A DNA stretch of 64,000 nucleotides, taken from the NCBI RefSeq assembly GCF_028464065.1, contig NZ_CP116808.1, positions 3,005,501 to 3,069,500 on the forward strand, written 5' to 3'. This document shows positions 35,640 through 42,453 of the stretch, in pieces. The position numbers and the translations under genes were made by a program. Below the pieces are notes generated by a model. It worked only from the letters and a program-made list of their open reading frames with translations. It was not told the DNA's origin and searched no databases. The stretch's first letter is position 1; each line of letters begins with the position of its first letter. Source of the DNA: Saprospira sp. CCB-QB6 (lineage in GTDB: Bacteria > Bacteroidota > Bacteroidia > Chitinophagales > Saprospiraceae).

Positions 35640-36662
35640 ATGAATCTGGCAAAAGAAGACTATCAATGGCTGTTGCTAGGTGGACTACTTTCGGTCCTCT
35701 TGCTCCTGTTTTCAGCTACTTTTGGTGCCTACCCGCTTTCTTATGCCGATTTATGGGCTCTGCTTTCTGGCCAGACCCAAGCTGGAGCCAGCTATTTCCT
35801 CTTTTGGCAAATTCGCCTGCCTCGCTTGCTGATGGCTTATGCCGTAGGGGCCGCACTGGGCCTTTCTGGGGCCGGGGTACAAGGCCTTTTCCAAAACCCT
35901 TTGGCCGAACCGAGCCTAATTGGGGTGCAAGGCGGAAGTATGCTGGCCGCTGCCATTTATTTGGTCCTCATCGGCCCACTTTTAGGTAGCTATTCGCTTT
36001 GGGGCTTGCCCATTTTTGCCTTTTTGGGAGCCATTTTGGCCTGCCTAGCGGTCTACCGTATGAGTACGTTAAATGGCCGAACTTATACGGCGAGTATGCT
36101 GCTCGCAGGAGTAGCTATTACCGCCCTTTGTGGCGCCTTTACGGGCCTTCTCACTTATTTTTCCGATGAGGCCCAACTCCGAGATTTTACGTTTTGGAGC
36201 CTAGGCAGCCTAGCCGGCAGTAGCTGGTCCAATCTCCTGATTTTACTGATTTGCCTAGCCCCAGCTATACTCATTTTGTTGCCTATGGGCCCCGCCCTCA
36301 ACGCCCTTTTATTGGGCGAAACGGAGGCGCAATATATGGGCTGGAATAGCCAAACGATTAAATGGAAGGTCTTATTTGCCGCTAGCTTAGCCGTGGGCGC
36401 TTCGGTGGCGCTTTCGGGTAGCATCGGCTTTATTGGCCTTTTGGCCCCTCACCTTATCCGCCTTTGGCGCGGAAGCAATCAACGCTTTTTGTTGCCTGCT
36501 TCGGCTATTGTGGGCGGTGGCCTGCTTTTACTAGCCGATACCTTTGCCCGCTGTCTCTTGGCCCCCCAAGAATTACCATTAGGGGTATTGACGACCCTTT
36601 TGGGCGCCCCGCTTTTCTTTTATCTGGTCCTTCAAGCCAGAGGAAGACATCAGCTGGTATAG
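35640..36662 (+). CDS. hmuU: FecCD-family heme/siderophore ABC permease
   Basis: A 340-residue inner-membrane permease with about ten TM helices of the BtuC/FecCD/HmuU family. Signature segments are QIRLPRLLMAYAVGAALGLSGAGVQGLFQNPLAEPSLIG near the start, and later SGSIGFIGLLAPHLIRL, the coupling helix that contacts the ATPase. It opens the heme locus: an ATPase (36837), an HmuS protein (37646) and a TonB receptor (38907) follow. A CIR element separates it from the ATPase. Heme specificity is inferred from hmuS. Confidence 0.85.
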   Translation: MNLAKEDYQWLLLGGLLSVLLLLFSATFGAYPLSYADLWALLSGQTQAGASYFLFWQIRLPRLLMAYAVGAALGLSGAGVQGLFQNPLAEPSLIGVQGGSMLAAAIYLVLIGPLLGSYSLWGLPIFAFLGAILACLAVYRMSTLNGRTYTASMLLAGVAITALCGAFTGLLTYFSDEAQLRDFTFWSLGSLAGSSWSNLLILLICLAPAILILLPMGPALNALLLGETEAQYMGWNSQTIKWKVLFAASLAVGASVALSGSIGFIGLLAPHLIRLWRGSNQRFLLPASAIVGGGLLLLADTFARCLLAPQELPLGVLTTLLGAPLFFYLVLQARGRHQLV

Positions 36663-36671
36663 GCTTATTTG

Positions 36672-36789
36672 TTTTTGGGGCCTCCCACCTGCGGCGGGCG
36701 CTACGTTTCGGGGCTCGCTGCTCGCTCGGCCCTGCGCCAGCTTTGCTGGCTTGGTCTGGCCTTCGGCCACCCCTGCACATCGCTAGGCC
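36672..36789 (+). repeat. CIR element, B-type, inside the heme locus
   Basis: Forward copy, T5-GGGGCCTCC to ATCGCTAGGCC. Hairpins are GCCAGC-TTT-GCTGGC and TGGCC-TTC-GGCCA. A hairpin GGCCCC-TTC-GGGGCC follows. It lies between the permease and the ATPase genes. Confidence 0.85.
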
Positions 36790-36836
36790 TGCGGCCCCTT
36801 CGGGGCCTGTAGGAGGCAGAAATAAATTGAATAATT

Positions 36837-37640
36837 ATGCTTTTAGATGTAGATGCAGCCTTGTATTGGGGCCAAAAGCCCTTGCTCGAAGATTTGCGCT
36901 TTTCGCTCTCTGCTGGAGAGTTCTTGGTGGTTCTGGGACCCAACGGCGTCGGAAAGTCTTCTCTTTTGCAATGGTTGGCGGGACAAAAACCGCCTGCCCT
37001 CAACGTTAAGGGCAAGGCCCAACTCAAAGGGCAAGATTTGGCCCAATACAGTCTGCCCGAAATGGCCCAGTTTAGAGCGGTCATGTCGCAAAGTCTGCAT
37101 CTGCCTTTCCCCTTAAAGGTCCAAGAGTTTATGAGCCTAGGCCACGCCCAACAAAAGGAGGCCCTCACTGATGAACGAGCGCTGGATTTACTGGCCCAAT
37201 TGGGCCTGCAAGGCTATGAAGACCGCCTCTGGCAACAGCTTTCGGGCGGAGAGCGACAGCGCCTGCAATTGGCCCGATTGCTCTGGCAATTGGAGGAGGC
37301 GATTGAGCAAAAAGAAGCGCTGCTTTTATTAGATGAGCCACTGGCCGCCCTCGATATTGCTCACCAACAACAATTGATGCAGCTAGTGGCTCAACTCTGC
37401 CGAGAAAAGCAATTAGGGGCTTTGGCCATTTTGCACGATATCAATATTGCCGCCCAATATGCCGACCGCCTACTGCTTTTGGCCCCAGGCCAACAATGGG
37501 CTCTAGGGCGGCCCGAAGAGGTCCTCACGCAAGAGGCCCTTAAAGCTATGTATCAAGTAGAAACATTTATAGAAGAACATCCAATACATCATTGTCCACA
37601 GGTCATCTTTAGCGGCTGGTTAAAGGGCCAAACTATATAA
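36837..37640 (+). CDS. hmuV: Heme ABC transporter ATPase
   Basis: A 267-residue ABC ATPase. Walker A is GPNGVGKSS, the signature motif is LSGGERQRLQLARL, Walker B is LLLLDEPLAALD and the switch histidine is in AILHDINIA. The FepC/HmuV subgroup fits. It precedes hmuS by 5 bases, so they are co-translated, and it partners the permease at 35640. Confidence 0.9.
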   Translation: MLLDVDAALYWGQKPLLEDLRFSLSAGEFLVVLGPNGVGKSSLLQWLAGQKPPALNVKGKAQLKGQDLAQYSLPEMAQFRAVMSQSLHLPFPLKVQEFMSLGHAQQKEALTDERALDLLAQLGLQGYEDRLWQQLSGGERQRLQLARLLWQLEEAIEQKEALLLLDEPLAALDIAHQQQLMQLVAQLCREKQLGALAILHDINIAAQYADRLLLLAPGQQWALGRPEEVLTQEALKAMYQVETFIEEHPIHHCPQVIFSGWLKGQTI

Positions 37641-37645
37641 TTATT

Positions 37646-38722
37646 ATGGAGAATCAACTGAATACGAGTCAGGAATTGGCCCAAGCTTATGCGGCCCTCA
37701 AAGCAGAAACCCCTCATTTGCGCATCCGCCAAGCCGCCGAGAAATTGGGCGTGGCCGAGCTGTCTTTACTAGAATTGGAGTTGGGCGACCGCTGTATTCG
37801 CCTAGAGAATAAACCCCAAGAGATTTTGGCTAGCCTAGCGCCTTTGGGCCGCCTTATGGCCCTTACTCGCAACCCTTATGTGGTGCATGAGCGCAAAGGC
37901 ATTTATGAAAATGTCTCTTTTATGGGCCCAACTCAACAAGTGGGGCTGGTGGTGAATCCCGATATCGATTTGCGCCTCTTTTTGTCTAGCTGGACCTATA
38001 TCTATGCCGTGGGCATTCCCAAAGGGAAAGAGGTTTTGCATGGCTTGCAGTTTTTCGATCATAGAGGCGAGGCCGTTCACAAGGTTTATTGCACAAAAGA
38101 TAGCAATATGGAGGCTTATCAGCAGCTGTTGGAGAAATTCCGAGCCGAAGATCAAGCCCCTATGGCCCCCTTGGCTTATCCCGCTTGGGAAGCCCCCGAA
38201 GCTTCTAAAGCTGATGTAGATGTAGCTGCCTTTCAGCAAGATTGGTTGAATTTGCAGGATACGCACGATTTCTTTGGGATGCTTAAACGCCATGGCTTGG
38301 CCCGCCAAGATGCCTTGCGCTTGGCCCCAGAAGGCCATGCCCGCCAAATGGAAAAAGCAGCCGTTACCGAAATGCTTGAAAAAGCTTCGGAGACGGGCCA
38401 ACCCATTATGGTTTTTGTCGGCAATAAAGGCTGTATCCAAATTCATACAGGTCCAGTAAAACGCATTTTGGAGCGAGGAACTTGGATCAATGTGATGGAT
38501 CCCGATTTTAACCTGCACCTAGATTTGGCTGGCGTAGCCGAGGCTTGGTGGGTCCGCAAACCTTCTGCAGATGGTATCGTCTCTAGTCTAGAGCTTTTTG
38601 ATGAGCAAGGAGAACTAATCGCTTATTTCTTTGGCGCACGCAAACCGGGTATTCCCGAACGAGAAGATTGGCGCGCTTTGCTCAATACTTTGCCCTGCTT
38701 GACCAGTCCCGAATCGGTTTAA
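37646..38722 (+). CDS. hmuS: Hemin-degrading / heme-utilisation factor HmuS
   Basis: A 358-residue cytoplasmic protein of the HemS/ChuS/HmuS family, made of two repeated halves. The first half has LMALTRNPYVVHERKGIYENV and the second has a matching IMVFVGNKGCIQIHTGPV. These proteins bind heme released by the ABC importer and either store it or break the ring to free iron. Length is normal. It follows the ATPase by 5 bases. A CIR element and then the TonB receptor lie downstream. Confidence 0.9.
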   Translation: MENQLNTSQELAQAYAALKAETPHLRIRQAAEKLGVAELSLLELELGDRCIRLENKPQEILASLAPLGRLMALTRNPYVVHERKGIYENVSFMGPTQQVGLVVNPDIDLRLFLSSWTYIYAVGIPKGKEVLHGLQFFDHRGEAVHKVYCTKDSNMEAYQQLLEKFRAEDQAPMAPLAYPAWEAPEASKADVDVAAFQQDWLNLQDTHDFFGMLKRHGLARQDALRLAPEGHARQMEKAAVTEMLEKASETGQPIMVFVGNKGCIQIHTGPVKRILERGTWINVMDPDFNLHLDLAGVAEAWWVRKPSADGIVSSLELFDEQGELIAYFFGARKPGIPEREDWRALLNTLPCLTSPESV

Positions 38723-38765
38723 GTAACTTCATTTTCTGCGTTCTACAGGCCCCGAAGGGGCCGCA

Positions 38766-38888
38766 GGCTGAGCTGCCCAGCGGGTGGCCGAAGGCCAGAC
38801 CGAGTTTTGAGCGTAGCAAAAAACGAAGGGCCGAGCGAACAGCGAGCCCAGAGGGGAGCGACCCGCCCGCTAGGGCGGGGCAGCCCCA
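38766..38888 (-). repeat. CIR element, A-type
   Basis: Reverse copy, minus strand GGGGCTGCCCC to GCAGCTCAGCC. Hairpin 1 is CCGCCC-TAGC-GGGCGG. Hairpin 2 is an AT stem with GTTTT and AAAAC arms. Hairpin 3 is TGGCC-TTC-GGCCA. It lies between hmuS and the TonB receptor. Confidence 0.85.
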
Positions 38889-38906
38889 AAAAAGAAAAAA
38901 GTAAAT

Positions 38907-40973
38907 ATGAACTACCTAAGGATTAGCAGTATTTTCTCACTTTTGCTATGGAGATGTAGTTTGCAGCTGCTTAGCGCCCAAACTCCACCTACTGCCGATA
39001 GCTTGTTGTTAGAGGAGCAACAGGAAGAAGCCGTTATTGTGAGTGGAGAGTTTTTGCCCATTGGGCAGGCGAAGGCGATTGAGCCGCTGCAACTGATCTC
39101 TATGGAGGAAATCAGAAGGCGAGCAGCCTTAGTACTCGATGAGCTTTTGCAACAACAACTCAATATTCGGATCCAGCAGGATGGGGTTTTGGGTTCTCAA
39201 ATAGAGATGCAGGGTTTATCGGGCCGTTATATCAATGTATTAGTAGATGGGGTCCCTTTGGTGGGCCGACAAGATGGGCAGCTCGATTTGGGGCGTATGG
39301 GCCTAGAAAACCTCAAGCAGGTCGAGATCGTCGAGGGGCCAATGTCGGTCCTTTATGGCAGTAATGCCTTGGGCGGCACGATTCAGTTGGTGACCCAAGA
39401 TTTTATCAAAGAAGGCTGGCAGGCTGGAGGGCACCTATTGGGCGAAAGCAAGGGCCGCTATCAGGGGTCTGCCTATTTGGGAGGACGCTATAAGTCTATT
39501 TCGGGCCGCATCAATTACCGTTATTTGGATTGGGCGGGCTATGGTTTTGATAGCCTGCGCTCTCAGGCCTTCAACCCCAAAACGCAGCATGATGTACAGG
39601 CCTTTTTGCGTTGGGATGCCAAAAAGCTGGGGCAGTTTCGCTATCGCATTGGGGGCTTATTAGAGGAGATCAATCAGTTGGGAGATGTTCGTTTGGGCAA
39701 TTTTCCCAGCCTCTCTTATGCCAACGATTATACGTTTACTACCCGCAGTTTGGACCAACAATTATCTTGGAAGAAGGTGATTGATGAACGCTACCATTTG
39801 CAGGCTTTTTTGGCCAATAATCTGTATGAACGCCAAAAGGATGCTTATCGCCAACCCCTGGGGGAAAATCCCGAAGCCTTGCGGCACGATAGCCTAGATT
39901 CTGATACTTCGGCCTTTTCCGCTTGGCATTTTCGAGCAGTGATGGCCACCGAATTTCGAGAAGTTTGGGACTTTCAAGCGGGCTTAGATTTTCGCCAAGA
40001 GGCTGCTTTGGGCCAACGCCTCAAAGAGGATAGCGAGCAGGGCGATTATGCGGCTTTTGGGGTGGTTCGATATCAGCCCACGGCCAAGCTACGCCTGCAA
40101 TTGGGCCTTAGAGGGAGCTATCATACCGATTATCAGGCGCCATTGACCTATAGTTTGCAGGGGCGTTGGCAATGGCATCCTTACTGGACGCTTCGGGGCT
40201 CTTATGCTTCGGGTTTTCGGGCGCCCTCGCTCAAAGAGCGCTATATGGATTTTGTAGATGCCAACCATTTTATTCAGGGAAATGCCGATCTCAAGGCGGA
40301 GCGCTCTCAGCATCTGCGTCTCAATCTAGATTACCGCAAAGGGCCTTGGCAAACGGGCCTCAATTTGTTCTACAATTATATTGAGGACCAAATTACGCTA
40401 CAAGATTTTGTGGTCGACAGCACGGGCAGTTATCAACCTGCCCCCAATGCGAGCAATCAGTATAGCTATTTTAATCTGGATCGCTACGAAAGTTTAGGCG
40501 CCGATTATCGCTTGTCTTACCAAAAGGGCGGTTGGCGCGTCCAATTGGGCGCCATTTATACGGGCCGATACAATAGCCTTAGCCAAGAGTCGGAGGCGGT
40601 GCCCCGCTACAATTATACCCTAGAATTTAGCCAGCAGTTGTCTTATCATTGGGCCAAAACGGGCTGGAGCTGCTCCATTTTTCGCCGAGATTATGATAAA
40701 TTATTGCGCTATGCCGAGACCTACAATCCCATCACTCAAGAAAATGAGGTTTATGAATATAGCTTAGGCGCCTATTCTTTAATGGACCTGACTGTGCAAA
40801 AGCGCTTTAAAAAGAGTTGGACCCTAGGGGCGGGCATTCGCAATTTGCTCAATGTGCAAACCGTAACGGGAGGCGATAGCGGCTCTGCGCATTCGGGAGA
40901 TAGCGGTAGCATGGCGATTAGCCCTGGCCGTCAGTTCTTCCTGCAGTTGCGCTATAATTATCGCTCAACTTAA
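38907..40973 (+). CDS. TonB-dependent heme/siderophore receptor
   Basis: A 688-residue outer-membrane receptor. An N-terminal signal peptide (to about residue 26) is followed by a TonB-box-like EEAVIVSG and a plug domain (EEIRRRAALVLDELLQQQ; IEMQGLSGRYINVLVDGVPLV; QVEIVEGPMSVLYGSNALGGTIQLV). A 22-strand-type barrel follows, ending in a C-terminal aromatic strand (FFLQLRYNY). The Bacteroidota CarboxypepD_reg extension is absent. It follows the heme importer and HmuS, so heme or hemoprotein uptake is likely. A strong terminator follows. Confidence 0.88.
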   Translation: MNYLRISSIFSLLLWRCSLQLLSAQTPPTADSLLLEEQQEEAVIVSGEFLPIGQAKAIEPLQLISMEEIRRRAALVLDELLQQQLNIRIQQDGVLGSQIEMQGLSGRYINVLVDGVPLVGRQDGQLDLGRMGLENLKQVEIVEGPMSVLYGSNALGGTIQLVTQDFIKEGWQAGGHLLGESKGRYQGSAYLGGRYKSISGRINYRYLDWAGYGFDSLRSQAFNPKTQHDVQAFLRWDAKKLGQFRYRIGGLLEEINQLGDVRLGNFPSLSYANDYTFTTRSLDQQLSWKKVIDERYHLQAFLANNLYERQKDAYRQPLGENPEALRHDSLDSDTSAFSAWHFRAVMATEFREVWDFQAGLDFRQEAALGQRLKEDSEQGDYAAFGVVRYQPTAKLRLQLGLRGSYHTDYQAPLTYSLQGRWQWHPYWTLRGSYASGFRAPSLKERYMDFVDANHFIQGNADLKAERSQHLRLNLDYRKGPWQTGLNLFYNYIEDQITLQDFVVDSTGSYQPAPNASNQYSYFNLDRYESLGADYRLSYQKGGWRVQLGAIYTGRYNSLSQESEAVPRYNYTLEFSQQLSYHWAKTGWSCSIFRRDYDKLLRYAETYNPITQENEVYEYSLGAYSLMDLTVQKRFKKSWTLGAGIRNLLNVQTVTGGDSGSAHSGDSGSMAISPGRQFFLQLRYNYRST

Positions 40974-41006
40974 TAAAGAAGATGTATTCGATTTTTGTGT
41001 TTTGTT

Positions 41007-41033
41007 AGCCTGCAGCAATGCAGGCTTTTTTTT
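41007..41033 (+). terminator. Terminator of the heme locus
   Basis: AGCCTGCA and TGCAGGCT form an 8-bp stem with a GCAA (GNRA) tetraloop and eight T residues. A truncated CIR start (TTTTGGGGCTGCTC) begins in the T-run. Confidence 0.9.
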
Positions 41034-41100
41034 GGGGCTGCTCTTCTCTTCTCGGGGGGGCGGCCTTTGCTTGTTTATGGGCGATAGTTTATGGATGTTT

Positions 41101-41221
41101 TGGGGCCTCCGCTGCGGCTTCGCCTTGCGGCGCTACGCTTCAGGGCTCGCAGGTCTGCTCGGCCCTGCGGCCTGACGGCCTTGGTCTGCGGCTTCGCCGC
41201 CCCCTTTCGCATCGCTAGGCC
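41101..41221 (+). repeat. CIR element, B-type, left arm of an inverted pair
   Basis: Forward copy of 121 bp from TGGGGCCTCC to GCTAGGCC. It is identical at 120 of 121 positions to the reverse complement of 42290-42410. The pair encloses the hairpin array. Confidence 0.9.
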
Positions 41222-41369
41222 GCTCATCTTTTCGCCTTGCTTTAAATGCCTGTTTTCAGCCGTTTTGCAGTTGGCTATTTGCCCAAATCAATTTTTCTGG
41301 ACCAATTGCCGCCCTGCAAATAGCTTGAAGAAGTTTCTTTGCACTGATTTGTTTGCTCAGGATAGGGCT

Positions 41370-41902
41370 GGCGTTGCGCCGGAGGCATCTGCATTGATAC
41401 ATTTAGCTCTGGCGTTGCGCCAGAGGCATCTGCATTGATACATTTAGCTCTGGCGTTGCGCCAGAGGCATCTGCATTGATACATTTAGCTCTGGCGTTGC
41501 GCCACAGCCGTCTGCATCATTACATTTAGCTGTGGCGTTGCGCCACAGCCGTCTGCATCATTACATTTAGCTCTGGCGTTGCGCCACAGCCGTCTGCATC
41601 GTTACATTTAGCTCTGGCGTTGCGCCACAGCCGTCTGCATCATTACATTTAGCTGTGGCGTTGCGCCACAGCCGTCTGCATCATTACATTTAACTGTGGC
41701 GTTGCGCCACAGCCGTCTGCATCATTACATTTAGCTGTGGCGTTGCGCCACAGCCATCTGCATCATTACATTTAGCTGTGGCGTTGCGCCACAGCCATCT
41801 GCATCGTTACATTTAGCTGTGGCGTTGCGCCACAGCCATCTGCATCGATACATTTAACTAGGGGGAATCCCCCAAGGCATCTGCATCAATACATTTAGCT
41901 AG
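41370..41902 (+). repeat. 41-bp hairpin tandem array (12 copies plus a variant 13th)
   Basis: GGCGTTGCGCC recurs exactly every 41 bp from 41370 to 41821 (12 copies). Each copy is a hairpin plus a linker close to ATCTGCATCATTACATTTAGCT. The arm sequences come as CTCTGG with CCAGAG (copies 2-3) or CTGTGG with CCACAG (copies 5 and 8-12). Copies 4, 6 and 7 have the first left arm and the second right arm. Copy 13 at 41862 has a different stem, GGGGG-AAT-CCCCC, in the same place. No open frame is maintained (41 is not a multiple of 3). Confidence 0.93.
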
Positions 41903-42013
41903 GGGAAGCTGTTTAAGGCCCTATCTTTTTTTTCTGGGCTGCCCCTACGACAGTTTAGCTAGGGAGGCTTAAAACCAAAATATAGAAAACTCTTGTATTT
42001 AATCGCTTGTCAT

Positions 42014-42043
42014 ATTACCCTAGGGGCTTGCCCCTAGGGTAAT
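42014..42043. repeat. Hairpin with 13-bp perfect stem
   Basis: ATTACCCTAGGGG and CCCCTAGGGTAAT flank CTTG. No U-tract follows, so it is not a typical terminator. The 41903-42289 interval contains this and two similar hairpins but no gene. Confidence 0.8.
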
Positions 42044-42159
42044 CCAATGGAGTCAGCCCTAAAGGGCCTCAAAGGTAGATATACAGGGCCTTTCTAAGTA
42101 GTTATTGCAGAGAAGCTCCTTATCCAAAGGCCCTCTTTAGAGGGCTGTCTGAAAAGTTA

Positions 42160-42181
42160 GCCTAGGGGCTTGTCCCTAGGC
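42160..42181. repeat. Hairpin related to 42014-42043
   Basis: GCCTAGGG and CCCTAGGC with a GCTTGT loop; the core AGGGGCTTG is shared with the hairpin at 42014. Confidence 0.7.
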
Positions 42182-42265
42182 GTAGGAAAGGGCGCACACA
42201 AAATTTTAAATAATCCCGGAATTTTCTGTATTGGTCCTTTGGTGCAAAATTTCTATCATATAGTC

Positions 42266-42285
42266 CTGTGGGTTTCAACCCACAG
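42266..42285. repeat. Hairpin with 9-bp stem
   Basis: CTGTGGGTT and AACCCACAG around TC. The outer CTGTGG/CCACAG arms equal those of array copies 5 and 8-12, with a different centre. Confidence 0.7.
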
Positions 42286-42289
42286 TATT

Positions 42290-42410
42290 GGCCTAGCGAT
42301 GCGAAAGGGGGCGGCGAAGCCGCAGACCAAGGCCGTCAGGCCGCAGGGCCGAGCAGACCTGCGAGCCCTGAAGCGTAGCGCCGCAAGGCAAAGCCGCAGC
42401 GGAGGCCCCA
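42290..42410 (-). repeat. CIR element, B-type, right arm of the inverted pair
   Basis: Reverse copy matching 41101-41221 at 120 of 121 positions. Its T-run is the U-tract of the nhaC terminator. Confidence 0.9.
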
Positions 42411-42444
42411 AAAAAAGGCCCTCAACACAAAAGTGAAGAGGGCC
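42410..42444 (-). terminator. Terminator of the NhaC-like gene
   Basis: GGCCCTC and GAGGGCC form the stem; on the minus strand it ends in seven T residues that run into the CIR element at 42410. Confidence 0.8.
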
Positions 42445-42453
42445 AGAGGAATA

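Noticed and set aside
41363-41902. CRISPR array at the 41-bp repeats
   Set aside because: The supposed spacers are nearly identical linkers, the unit is a hairpin plus constant linker, and no cas gene is near.
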